Shown here in pieces: positions 50,934 to 60,245 of a stretch of DNA of 64,000 nt (position 1 is its first letter; each line of letters opens with the position of its first letter). Origin of the DNA: Thermococcus onnurineus NA1 (GTDB lineage Archaea; Methanobacteriota_B; Thermococci; Thermococcales; Thermococcaceae); the NCBI RefSeq assembly GCF_000018365.1, contig NC_011529.1:1364001-1428000 (forward strand), in the 5' to 3' direction. The notes under the pieces were generated by a model. It worked only from the letters and a program-made list of their open reading frames with translations, was not told the origin of the DNA and searched no databases. A program made the position numbers and the translations under genes.

Positions 50934-53909
50934 TCACTCGACGATTATTGCGTCACTCATGTAGGGGACGACCTCTATGGTACCCTTGTACTCGGTAACG
51001 TAGCCTGCTATCCTGACAACCTGGCCCTTACTGAACGTCTTATCGCCCGCGGCGCTCTTCGGTATGAAGATAACGAGCTCGCCGCTACCGTCATCAATGG
51101 TGAGCTTGAAGAAGGTACTTCCTTCATAGAGGTCAACGATAGTTCCACTGACGATCACCGTCCTGCCCATGATGTCCGCGCTCACGTCTCCGGTTTTAAC
51201 CTCGGGGGAAGGCTCTGCCCTGATAACTTTGAGTGAAACCACCATTCCGCTGTCCGTGTCGTAGGTAAGCTCAAGGACGCTCCCAGTTCCGGCATCAAAG
51301 GGGTTGGGGAGCAGGTCCTTGCTTACAAGGAGGGAGGCACTTCCCGTATCGTCGCTGACGTTCATGATATACTCGGGCCCCTTGTAGGCAAGGGCATCCC
51401 ACGTGACCGTCAGGTTGACAAGGCCGCTGGCCCCCTCGAGCTCAGATAAGGTAACGGTTTGAATTTCTCCTTGGGATGATTCAGCCACGCGGATCGCATC
51501 GGCGGTGTATACCACTATCTCGGGCTCTCCGTTGTACTCCTCAACGTAGCCCGCAATTAGGACTTTGTTCCCCTTCCTAACTTCGACGCTTCCGGCAGTA
51601 GAGGGTATGAACACCGCCACCTCTCCGCTTCCGTCATCGACCATCAGCTTAAGACTCGTGCCGAGCTGGACTACCGATATTACTGTACCGTTGACGGCAA
51701 CGGTCTTTCCAGAGAGGCTCAGGCTCACTGAACCGGTACTGATAAGCTCCGCGGGAACGGCCTTCACGACTTCTAGGGTGGTTATCTCCATTGTCGTGGG
51801 ATCAACGGTGACCTTCAGTTCACTACCTGTTCCTGCCTCTAGAGGATTGGGAAGTAATGTTCTATCAACCACGAGGGAGGCCTTTCCGGTTTCGTCTCTG
51901 ATGCTCATGATGTAGTTCGGCTTCTCGTAGGCCAAAGTGTCCCACTTCACCACGAGCCAGACTAGCCCCTGTGCAGTCTTAAGGTCCGAGACCGTGACGA
52001 ACTGGGCCTCTCCGCCGAGTTCGGCTTTCACAACGGCATTCGGAGTGAAGACAACCACCTCTGGCTCTCCTCTGTACTCCTCGACGTAGCCACCGACCTT
52101 AACTACGTCGCCGACCTCTGGGACGTAGGAAAGCTCGTTCGCAGTGGAGCGCGGCACGAAGACCGGCAAGTCGCCGACGACTATCTTGAGGTTGCCGCTG
52201 AGGTTGGCGACATCGGTCACCTTGCCGATCACGAGCACGAGCTGGCCTCTCATCTCAAGGGTTATCTCCGATGGAGACATCGGTGTTGGCTCCACTGGCT
52301 TCACGATTGTCAAGTCCTTGCCCCTCACCTCGGTAGCGCTAACAACGAGTCCCATGACCTTAACCTCGCTGCCTGTTCCCACCTCCAACGGGTTGAGGTT
52401 CATGAGTGCTTCTTTCGGAATTGAGACAGTTACACCATCAATCTTGAGGTAGTAAGTGTAGTTCTCGTAGGTGATGCCCTCGAGCGAGCCTGTGAAGTCT
52501 ACGAGAGAGCCAACATAGCTGTCCAGCTCATCCGCGGTGACCTGCGGGAGTTCGATCTCCGATTCCTCCAGAGGCCTTCCAAGGGCATGTACCCCGTTTC
52601 CGGTGTAAACAACAACTTCGAGCTCATTGCGGTACTGGTCGAGGTAGCCGGCGACCTCAACGCCAAGGCCGGTCTGGAGGTTGTCCTTCGTCATGTTGGA
52701 AAACTCGGCAACGCTCGCTGAAGGTATGAAGACTACCAGCTTTCCGGTTCCATCGTCTATGTAGAGCTTGAGGTTCGAGCCGATGGTGGTTATCTCCTCG
52801 ATGTTACCCCTGACGATCACTATCTGGCCCCTCATATCCTCAGTCAGAGCCCCTATTGGGATAACTTTCGGAGCATTGGGCTCGATGACCTCGACGTAGG
52901 CACCGACCAGCCTGCCATCATCCCCTATCCTTCCAGCAACCTTAACGACGCTTTCAGTGCCAACCTCAAACGGATCAAGCTTCGCCAACACATCCCTCGG
53001 AAGGAGTGCATCGAAGTAATTGGTTCCATCCGTGAGGGTCAGGACGTATCTGCCGCTCTCATAGGAGATTCCGGCAAGCTCACCCTTAACGCTGAGAACC
53101 ATTCCGATGTAGTTTGACGCTTCAGCAAGCGGAACCTCGGGAGCCTCCTCTATGGGCGTAATGTGGAACTTGTCAATGTCCCTTACGACTATTTCCGGAG
53201 AAGAACCCTTGTAGAGGTAGACGATTCCTGGAGCATAGACGGTGTCACCCGTTTTGAGTGTGACGTTGTTCTCCACAAGGAGAACTCGCGGCACGAGGAC
53301 TGCAACCTCGGACTCGCCAGTATCAACGGTAAGCAGAAGTCCAGAGCTGACGTTTGAAACCTGTGTGACGATTCCCTCGACGGCGACGTAGAGATTGGCC
53401 ATCTCCGGGGTAAGGGAACTGACTTTTTCAGGACTATCTGAGTAAACCTTCGAGACGAACTCCAGGCCGTCAAGGTACTGGAGAATCGCGTAGGTGTAGG
53501 TCTCCCTTACCCTGAGCTGAACCTCGGCAGTTACGTTGTCCCCAGGGAACGGCACGAGGTTTTTGGCTATCATCTCCTCCGCCAAAGGAGAATAAACCCT
53601 GACGTCTATCTGCCCAGTCCCATCATCTACGGTGAACGTTATGGATATTCTCCCCCCAGTATCAGAGACGTAGGGAACACTGACGACGGTTCCGTTTATC
53701 CTCACGACGGCGTAGTTCATCAAGTAGCTTCCGTAGACATCATTCACCTTTATTAGCGGTGCCTGAGCTGTTTGAGCAGCCACTAAAAGAACCGCAACGC
53801 CAATAATCGAAATCAACAGCGACAGGTATTTAAGTCGAGAGACGTCCAGCTTCTTTTGCTCCTTCAGACCATGATAGTAAAGCCTCTTCTCACTTTCCAT
53901 TCCAGCCAT
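50934..53909 (-). CDS. Giant membrane-anchored protein with about ten OB-like modules
   Basis: 991 residues. A single hydrophobic segment near 25-45 (YLSLLISIIGVAVLLVAA) would anchor or export it, with the remainder outside the cell. About ten modules follow, many centred on a D-D-G-[ST]-G-x-[VI]-x-[VI]-[FY]-[IV]-P strand turn (for example DDGTGKLVVFIP, DDGSGEVAVFIP, DDGSGELVIFIP), alternating with degenerate ones such as DETGKASLVVD. This is OB-fold nucleic-acid-binding-like repetition on the cell surface. It heads the three-gene operon and its start has GGAGGT upstream. Binding of DNA, sugar or protein cannot be told from sequence. Confidence 0.78.
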   Translation of the reverse strand: MAGMESEKRLYYHGLKEQKKLDVSRLKYLSLLISIIGVAVLLVAAQTAQAPLIKVNDVYGSYLMNYAVVRINGTVVSVPYVSDTGGRISITFTVDDGTGQIDVRVYSPLAEEMIAKNLVPFPGDNVTAEVQLRVRETYTYAILQYLDGLEFVSKVYSDSPEKVSSLTPEMANLYVAVEGIVTQVSNVSSGLLLTVDTGESEVAVLVPRVLLVENNVTLKTGDTVYAPGIVYLYKGSSPEIVVRDIDKFHITPIEEAPEVPLAEASNYIGMVLSVKGELAGISYESGRYVLTLTDGTNYFDALLPRDVLAKLDPFEVGTESVVKVAGRIGDDGRLVGAYVEVIEPNAPKVIPIGALTEDMRGQIVIVRGNIEEITTIGSNLKLYIDDGTGKLVVFIPSASVAEFSNMTKDNLQTGLGVEVAGYLDQYRNELEVVVYTGNGVHALGRPLEESEIELPQVTADELDSYVGSLVDFTGSLEGITYENYTYYLKIDGVTVSIPKEALMNLNPLEVGTGSEVKVMGLVVSATEVRGKDLTIVKPVEPTPMSPSEITLEMRGQLVLVIGKVTDVANLSGNLKIVVGDLPVFVPRSTANELSYVPEVGDVVKVGGYVEEYRGEPEVVVFTPNAVVKAELGGEAQFVTVSDLKTAQGLVWLVVKWDTLAYEKPNYIMSIRDETGKASLVVDRTLLPNPLEAGTGSELKVTVDPTTMEITTLEVVKAVPAELISTGSVSLSLSGKTVAVNGTVISVVQLGTSLKLMVDDGSGEVAVFIPSTAGSVEVRKGNKVLIAGYVEEYNGEPEIVVYTADAIRVAESSQGEIQTVTLSELEGASGLVNLTVTWDALAYKGPEYIMNVSDDTGSASLLVSKDLLPNPFDAGTGSVLELTYDTDSGMVVSLKVIRAEPSPEVKTGDVSADIMGRTVIVSGTIVDLYEGSTFFKLTIDDGSGELVIFIPKSAAGDKTFSKGQVVRIAGYVTEYKGTIEVVPYMSDAIIVE

Positions 53910-54110
53910 ACCCAGACCTCCGGTTTATTTAACGTAGCAACGTACTACAACGCGTGAATTTTTAACAGTTTCGTGTCAAAGAAATACAGAAATGGGCATG
54001 TGTGGATAAAGAGGAACATAAAATGTAAGGGACTTCTCAAAAAATCCGAACGCCAACAAGTTCCGAGTTGAATTCAGGACAAATGAGACAAAGATAAAAA
54101 TACCAAGACT

Positions 54111-55982
54111 TCACTCTAAGCCCTTCAGAATCTTCTCCACATCGAAACCTTCCTCGTACTTCTTGAGCTTCCTCTCGAAGAACTCCACGAAGAGCTTGTA
54201 GCGCTTGGCCCTGTGCTTTGGAGAACCCCTTATGCTGTGGCCGTGAGCACCGCGCTTGAATATCGCTATGTAGGCCTCCTTGCCGAGGTCCTTGAGGGCG
54301 TGGTAGAACATGACGCTCTGGTCGAGCGGGCAGCGGTAGTCCTCCAGCGAATGGATGAGCAGTATCGGTGCCTTGACGTTCTCGACGTAGAAGAGCGGGC
54401 TGAGCTTTCTGTAGTTCTCGTTGTTCAGCGGGTCGTCCCCGATTACCTCCTTGTCGAACCAGAGACCTATATCGGAGAAAGCGTAGCTCGTCAGCCAGTA
54501 GCTTATGCCGTTCTCACTTATTCCAGCCTTGAAGAGCTCGTTCTGCGTCAGCGCCCAGTTGGTCATGAATCCACCGTAGCTGATGCCCGTTATTCCAACT
54601 CTCTCGCGGTCGGCCTGCGGTTCAAGCCTGAAGAACGCCTCGATTCCGTTGAGTATATCCTGAAAGTCTTCTAAGCCAGTCCTTTCAAGGACGCGGAGCG
54701 CAAAGTCCTCGTCATAGCCGTTGCTTCCCCTCGGATTGACAAAGACGATGTAGTAGCCCTTACTCGCCATCAGCTGCATCTCGTACTTGAAGTAGTGGCC
54801 GTACATTCCCTTCGGCCCGCCGTGGACGAAGACTATGACCGGGGCCTTCTCGTCCTCCTTCAGCTCTGGCCTGATGTACCAGCCGTCTATCTCGAGGTCG
54901 AGGGACTTAAACCTGAAGTGCCTCGGCTCAAAGGTCCTGAGCCTCTCAAAGAGCGGCCCGTTGTAGTCGGTGAGCTGCTTAAGTTCGCCGTCGTAGAGGT
55001 AGAGCTCCCTCAAGCGCGTTGCCGTCTCGATGAGCATCGCAACCTTTCCACCGTCGACGTCGAAGCCCATGACCCAGTGCTCGCCAACGGTTATCGGCTC
55101 AACATCACCATCCCACAGGTAGAGGTTGATACTGCCAGCCTCGTAGAGGGTGAAGTAGACTCTGCCACCGTCTAGCTTAGCCTGGCCTGTATTCCTGCCG
55201 AGGTGTTCATTTATAGCCTTCAGCTCGCCGTCGTAGAGGTAGAGGAAGTCGTGCTCGCTGAGCTTTTTCTTCTCGGGCTTGCCGCGAAGGAGGATGGTTT
55301 TGCCGTCGGAATCAACCGCCTGGAAGGAAACCTTCTCGAAGAGTTTCTCCTCATCTCCATCGCGCCAGAGGTAGATATCGGTGAACTTGAAGAAGGCGGG
55401 CTTGCCCTCCTCGCGGTGAGGAACGTTGACGACTATGGCGTTGCCGTGCCAGATACCCGAACTGAAGCGAGGCTTCTCAAACTCCTCGAGTATCTCCTCG
55501 CTCTCGGTGTCGAGAACCCAGAAGGTGGTCTTCTCGCCGTCGAAGAAGCCCATGTTGTCGAACCACACAGGGACATCGTCCTCGAAGATGAAGTCCTCAT
55601 CGTCCCTGCGCTTGAAGCCTACAACAAGGAGACGCCGGGAATCGTCGTTCCACTGGATGAAGCGGACGTTTTTAGCCTCTAGAACCTTCTTGGCGCTAAG
55701 CGTTTCAACGTCGGCAACCCATATCTCGGAAGTCCTCTTCTCCCCGTTGGGCCTCATGAAGGCGAGCTTCCTGCCATCCGGAGAAAAGCGAGGCATGGAA
55801 GCGTTCTCGATGAAGCGCCTTGTTCCAGTTTCGATGTCCTCAACCACCACAGTATTCTCGTACCTGTTGTCCTTCATGTTGGCCTTGGTCAGAACGTAGG
55901 CGACCCTATCTCCCTTGATCTGGGGGTCGCCCAGGTAAGCAAACCTAGAAAAGGTCTTTTCGTTCCATTCGATGCTGCTCAT
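54111..55982 (-). CDS. S9 family acylaminoacyl-peptidase-like serine peptidase
   Basis: A 623-residue prolyl-oligopeptidase family enzyme. An N-terminal beta-propeller (about 1-360) gates a C-terminal alpha/beta hydrolase. The catalytic triad is visible in order as Ser of GITGISYGGF, Asp of IHSLEDYRCP and His of RGAHGHSIRG. It degrades short or N-acylated peptides in the cytosol; no signal peptide is present. The start follows GGTGATACCGTT. Confidence 0.92.
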   Translation of the reverse strand: MSSIEWNEKTFSRFAYLGDPQIKGDRVAYVLTKANMKDNRYENTVVVEDIETGTRRFIENASMPRFSPDGRKLAFMRPNGEKRTSEIWVADVETLSAKKVLEAKNVRFIQWNDDSRRLLVVGFKRRDDEDFIFEDDVPVWFDNMGFFDGEKTTFWVLDTESEEILEEFEKPRFSSGIWHGNAIVVNVPHREEGKPAFFKFTDIYLWRDGDEEKLFEKVSFQAVDSDGKTILLRGKPEKKKLSEHDFLYLYDGELKAINEHLGRNTGQAKLDGGRVYFTLYEAGSINLYLWDGDVEPITVGEHWVMGFDVDGGKVAMLIETATRLRELYLYDGELKQLTDYNGPLFERLRTFEPRHFRFKSLDLEIDGWYIRPELKEDEKAPVIVFVHGGPKGMYGHYFKYEMQLMASKGYYIVFVNPRGSNGYDEDFALRVLERTGLEDFQDILNGIEAFFRLEPQADRERVGITGISYGGFMTNWALTQNELFKAGISENGISYWLTSYAFSDIGLWFDKEVIGDDPLNNENYRKLSPLFYVENVKAPILLIHSLEDYRCPLDQSVMFYHALKDLGKEAYIAIFKRGAHGHSIRGSPKHRAKRYKLFVEFFERKLKKYEEGFDVEKILKGLE

Positions 55983-56050
55983 AACGGTATCACCAATTTA
56001 GTAGAGAGCCTTAAAAGTATATAAGCCTAACCCAGTGGACAGGTGGAAAC

Positions 56051-56377
56051 ATGAAAGATGAGTACGCCGTTGGAATAATTCTCATAGCGGGACTCGCCGT
56101 ATCACTGGCCTTCAGGACGTACCTTGGAGTAGTCCTCGCTGCAATAGGGATACCGCTCTACTTGGCCTACGTAGCCAGAGAACAGAATATACTGGCGAAG
56201 TCGAGGCTCTTCGACAGGGATCTCTTCCTCATGATAGCCATAGCGATAGTAGTGATACTCGTCTTCAACTACCTATGGGATCCGAGGATGGGCCTTATAG
56301 CGATGGCAGTGGTGATCCCAGTCCTGGCTCTCTACGCGGACAGACTAAAGGCGAGAAAGAAGTCCCAGAAGGCCTGA
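56051..56377 (+). CDS. Small membrane protein, four helices
   Basis: A 108-residue protein with hydrophobic segments near 8-25, 26-42, 58-75 and 82-98 and a basic C-terminus (DRLKARKKSQKA). No family known to me. The start follows GGTGGAAAC. The last 33 nt overlap the convergent kinase gene. Confidence 0.75.
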   Translation: MKDEYAVGIILIAGLAVSLAFRTYLGVVLAAIGIPLYLAYVAREQNILAKSRLFDRDLFLMIAIAIVVILVFNYLWDPRMGLIAMAVVIPVLALYADRLKARKKSQKA

Positions 56378-56992
56378 GAGGTTTCCGGTTCTTTTGTAGT
56401 TCCTCAGTTCTTTCTTCATTTCGTCTAGAAAAGATTCCCCAACGCTGAACTTTTCCCTTATCCTGCGCGAGATGTAGTTGTCGTTGATGAAGAGCATGGC
56501 CATCGCCGATGTGAGGTTCTTGGGCTTCCTGAAGCCGGCCTTCTCGAAGTCTATAAGCCAGACGCGCTCCCCAACTATTATGTGCTTTCCGCCCTGTATC
56601 TGGCCGTGGTCGAGGCCGAGCCTGTCAAGGAGGGCCGTTTTATGGACTATCTCGAAGAGATGGCGCTTTTCAACCTCGGCATAGAAGATTATCTCACCCT
56701 CTGCAAACTCGCGGATGAGATATTCGAGGCCCTCAAAGGTTCCGTAGTCTACAAGCCGGGGCGTTATCTCGTATGGCTCGAGTATCTTGATGATCTCTGC
56801 CTCTCTCTTGAAGTTCATCCTAGGGGAATCCGGACGCTGGAGCTTAACTATGACGCTTTTTTCCCCTAACCTGGCTCTGAAAATAAGGCTCGTCGTCCCT
56901 TTGGCGTAAGGCTTTATTTCGGCCAATCCTAACCCTTCCAGGTGAGAGTAAAAGCGCTCCAGCTGAGCTCTGCTTATCAGGTGGTCGAACAT
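56345..56992 (-). CDS. Small Ser/Thr protein kinase-like protein (COG2112 type)
   Basis: A 215-residue minimal kinase fold: glycine loop KGTTSLIFRA, catalytic lysine in SVIVKLQRPD, HxD-like LDHGQIQGGKHIIV and metal-binding VWLIDFEKAG. It is related to archaeal RIO/Bud32-like kinases but is a separate archaeal group; the substrate is unknown. ATG 56992 is chosen over the long frame because it gives the domain start and lies near a TATA-like box in the shared divergent promoter (57000-57040). Confidence 0.83.
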   Translation of the reverse strand: MFDHLISRAQLERFYSHLEGLGLAEIKPYAKGTTSLIFRARLGEKSVIVKLQRPDSPRMNFKREAEIIKILEPYEITPRLVDYGTFEGLEYLIREFAEGEIIFYAEVEKRHLFEIVHKTALLDRLGLDHGQIQGGKHIIVGERVWLIDFEKAGFRKPKNLTSAMAMLFINDNYISRRIREKFSVGESFLDEMKKELRNYKRTGNLSGLLGLLSRL

Positions 56993-57044
56993 AGGCCTCG
57001 ATAAGCTTAAATACTCCGCCGATAAAATACTTTTGGTGATAACC

Positions 57045-57272
57045 ATGGTGACGGCTTTTATTTTGATGGTTACGGCCGCTGGAAAGGAAAGGGAAGTTAT
57101 GGAGAAGCTTCTCGCCATGCCGGAGGTTAAAGAAGCATACGTCGTCTACGGCGAGTACGACCTCGTAGTTAAGGTTGAGACCGACACGCTCAAGGATCTG
57201 GACCAGTTCATCACTGAGAAGATAAGGAAAATGTCCGAGATACAGATGACCTCGACGATGATAGCCATCTGA
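57045..57272 (+). CDS. Stand-alone Lrp RAM-domain protein
   Basis: A 75-residue protein made only of the Lrp/AsnC effector-binding (RAM) domain: FILMVTAAGKEREVMEKLLA, GEYDLVVKVETD, IQMTSTMIAI. No helix-turn-helix. Such proteins oligomerise and can sense amino acids or modulate full-length Lrp proteins, perhaps LrpA at 21875. ATG 57045 follows GGTGATAACC. Confidence 0.9.
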   Translation: MVTAFILMVTAAGKEREVMEKLLAMPEVKEAYVVYGEYDLVVKVETDTLKDLDQFITEKIRKMSEIQMTSTMIAI

Positions 57273-57315
57273 ACTTCTCGTTATTTTCTATGCTTCTTCC
57301 CAGACTTTGGTTGAA

Positions 57316-58832
57316 TCACCTCAGATCTGCTTTTCTGAACCTCAGCCAGGAGAGGGCGAGGTAAAGGAGCGTCGGTAGGAGGAGCATAGCGAGGTTTCCG
57401 GGCAAGTTCAAAACTTCTCCAACCGACTTTGGTGGAAGTCCCCTATTTGGGGCAACGGCCATCGAGATAACCATGTTCTGGAGGGACGGGCTTGGAATGT
57501 AGTGGGCAACGCTGAAGAGGTTATCCCGCCACGAAGTCACTATAAGGAGGGGCACCGCAAAGTCAAGGAGAAACGCCAGGAACAGTGCCGTTAGGAGGGA
57601 AACTTTTCCCTTTGAGAGTGTGGAAAGGAGGTAGCCCAGGGCAAGGTACTGGAGGAGGGAAAAGTAAAGAAGCGCCCCAAAAACAATCGTGAGTTCGAAG
57701 GTCTTGGAAACGGGGGCGCCGATGTGTACCGAATATGTAGCTATGAAGGAAGCGTACAGGGCCGTTCCGAGGAACAGGGCAAGAGAGTCCCCCAGAAAGC
57801 TCCCGGCGAAGAAGTCCCTCCTCCTCAAAGGCTTGCTCAGCAAAACCCTTACCGTACCGTTTTCCACGGCGGAGTTTACGGCCATCGCACCTAAGGGGAG
57901 CACCACCAATGGAACCATGAAACCACACATTGCGTGGGGCATTCTGGACAGAAGTCCCGGAATGCCATAGTAGGTGAAGTACTTGTCGAGGCTTCCCTTC
58001 TGAAGAAAGGCCATAAAACCCGTGAAGACCACAAAGGCCAGGAAACGCTTGCTATGCACGCTGATCTTAAGGAAGAGACCGGTGATGCCGCGGGACGGGA
58101 CGGGGGCTGCCAGGGAGACGTTGAGTCGAGCGTTCCTAAGCTCCGTTCTCCGGAAAATCTCGGAACCCACTAGAGTGGAGAGCAGGGAGAAGGACAGGAT
58201 GGTGATGACTGCCCCGGGGAGGTGTCTATTCCAGTTCTGGTAAATGAGAGGGCATTTTGGAGATAGTTGAAGGGTAGAAAGTCAAGCGAAATGCCCAAGT
58301 CAAGATTTGAGGCCAGAAGGAGGGTTATAAAAGCTCCAATCCCAAGGAAAACGCCGGTGTCCCCGCTTCTCACGGCCGGAATAATTAGGAGGGCCACTCC
58401 CACAACACCGATGAGAGCTACCGAAAGGCCGATTGCGCCCAATATGTAGTCTTCAGGATCGAGGCCGTAGTAGAGCATCGCCAGACTTCCGGAGAGGACC
58501 ATGCCAAGGGCAGGGATTAAAGCAAGCTCTACACCTTGCGTTATCCATCCCATAAAGTAGCGCCTCTTCGTGAGGGACTTGCTGAGCATCAACGCTGCTC
58601 TTCCACTCTCGAACTCGGAGCCGAAGATGAATAGAAGGTATATTAAAACAAACGGGGCCAGGAGGTATTTGATAAACGGCGGAACCCAATTGGAGAGGAC
58701 GTCGGCGGTTATTACTGCACTCAACGCTTCCTCTTGGAGCTTTGAGGGAAGCTTTCCAAAGTCGTAGCTAACGGCGAAGGCCGGAAAGAGCGAGAGTGCG
58801 AAGAGTGCAAGGGACACTTTACGGTGCTTCAT
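57316..58832 (-). pseudogene. ABC-2 type permease, split by a one-base frameshift
   Basis: Two overlapping frames cover one gene. ATG 58832 (behind GGAGGGCTG) gives a permease half to about residue 205, then falls into a Ser/Pro tail and stops at 58170. Adding one base near the C4G4 run (58212-58219) joins it to the second frame: AVITILSFSLLSTLVGSEIF and onward to 57316, making about 505 residues with two six-helix ABC-2 halves (EFESGRAALMLSKSLTKRR; VENGTVRVLLSKPLRRRDFF). No ATPase gene is nearby. It may be decay or sequence error; if the sequence is right the two pieces could still be made separately. Confidence 0.65.
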
Positions 58833-59034
58833 CCCGCAGCCCTCCACGAGTTTAGTTCAAGCCTTGTAACTTGATGGGAGAGCACGAAGCCGACAAAAGG
58901 AAACAGGGAGCCAAGGGCAAAGTAGGGAACGAGGGTAAGACATCCTCATTAGAGAGTCCGGTGAGGAGTGTTAAAAGGGCAGAGATTCCAAGAGAACGGA
59001 CAAGCCTTTTCAGCTCAAAATGAAAAAGCCACAT
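58829..59034 (-). pseudogene. Short membrane protein upstream of the permease, frameshifted
   Basis: ATG 59034 (GGAGAGAG ahead) reads MWLFHFELKRLVRSLGISAL, typical of an ABC-2 permease N-terminus. The frame then loses its hydrophobic pattern and stops at 58852. With one base added near 58935-58948 it continues LTLVPYFALGSLFPFVGFVL and ends in TGA 58829-58831, which overlaps the permease ATG (ATGA). That overlap argues that the restored frame is the original. The product would be about 68 residues with two helices. Confidence 0.55.
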
Positions 59035-59096
59035 GATAGCTCTCTCCAATTGCTAGCGCGTGTTAACGTTGAACATTATGTCGCTATCACGGGTGT

Positions 59097-59444
59097 TCAC
59101 TTCCCGCGGAGGCTTATGTCGAGGCTTATGGAGCTATCACCCTCGTTTCTGATGATGACCCTCCAGGAACCCTCCGGAAGCTCCACCGTCTCTTTGACCT
59201 CGGTTACGTTTGTTCGCTTGAACAGTTCCTTCGAGCCATCGGACGATATTATGAGCAGGGTGAACGGCCCGTTTCCTGAGACCCCTATCTCCAAAGTCGC
59301 AGGCCCCTTAAAGGAATAATCAAGCTCTCTATGCGGCCCAATAATCTTGCCCTTCGAGTAAACAAAGTTCCCTCCCTCAATGCACCCCGCGACCAAGACG
59401 ATGAGGAACATACCAACCAGCAAGAGGCCAACGTTCCGACCCAT
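59097..59444 (-). CDS. Small lipoprotein
   Basis: A 115-residue exported protein with signal peptide and lipobox LVAGCIEG (Cys near residue 21), then an all-beta domain (KGPATLEIGVSGNGPFTLLI; LPEGSWRVIIRNEG). Family unknown. It is the first gene of the unit containing the disrupted permease genes, so it could have been the ligand-contacting part of that transporter. Confidence 0.75.
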   Translation of the reverse strand: MGRNVGLLLVGMFLIVLVAGCIEGGNFVYSKGKIIGPHRELDYSFKGPATLEIGVSGNGPFTLLIISSDGSKELFKRTNVTEVKETVELPEGSWRVIIRNEGDSSISLDISLRGK

Positions 59445-59566
59445 CTACAGCCCCCCGATTTTGAATTTAACAAATCCCGTCACAAAAATGACCACTAGCT
59501 ATATAAATTTTTACCCGCTTACAAACAGTATGAGAACCAATCAAAACAAAAAGAAAAAATAACAGC

Positions 59567-60241
59567 TCACTTGTTCATCATGAGCCTTATTCTTTCCGCC
59601 GAATCCTTGGCCTTGTCGGATATATTGCTGAGAGTTCTTGCTATGTTGAGGATGTAGAAACCGTCGCCCCAGCTCAGCTCGTTCTCCTTCTCGAAGACGA
59701 GCTGCATGAGCCTCGTATCGAGTCCGTCTATCTTACTCTCGACGCTCTCTATCTCCCTGATTATCTCGTACTCCCTCTCGATTTCCTTCTCGGTGAAGCC
59801 GCTCTCTATGACGCGATCCATCTGGACTATAGCCTCATGGACAAGCTTAGCAGCTTTGATGCTCTCCGTCCCCATCTGGAGGATTATATCCTTAATATCG
59901 GCCGGGATTTCATTCGGTCTCTTGATGAGGAGCCACTTGGCGGTGTCTTCAGCAGCGTCGGCAACCTTGTCCTGCATGTGGAGGTATACGAGAACATCCT
60001 CCCTCGCGACGGCCATGAGAAGCTTGGAGCTGAGGGAGTCCCTTATTTCCTCCTTTATCCTGTCGGCGACGTCCTCGAGGCGGTCGACCTCGATGGCCAC
60101 CCTCTCCATCTCCTCGAAGTTCCCCTCGTACCAGAGGCGAAGGGCCTTCTCGAGGGTCTCAACCGTCTGGAGAACCACATCAGCGTGCTTAATTAGAGGC
60201 TTGAACGGGCTCTTCGCGAAGAGTTTGGTCCACACCTGCAT
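59567..60241 (-). CDS. PhoU-like phosphate transport accessory protein (DUF47)
   Basis: A 224-residue all-helical PhoU/DUF47 protein (TIGR00153 type): KHADVVLQTVETLEKALRLW, then VDRLEDVADRIKEEIRDSLS and MQDKVADAAEDTAKWL. Such proteins sit beside Pit transporters and modulate phosphate uptake. It follows pit by only 4 nt on the same strand, confirming an operon. Confidence 0.92.
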   Translation of the reverse strand: MQVWTKLFAKSPFKPLIKHADVVLQTVETLEKALRLWYEGNFEEMERVAIEVDRLEDVADRIKEEIRDSLSSKLLMAVAREDVLVYLHMQDKVADAAEDTAKWLLIKRPNEIPADIKDIILQMGTESIKAAKLVHEAIVQMDRVIESGFTEKEIEREYEIIREIESVESKIDGLDTRLMQLVFEKENELSWGDGFYILNIARTLSNISDKAKDSAERIRLMMNK

Positions 60242-60245
60242 GATA

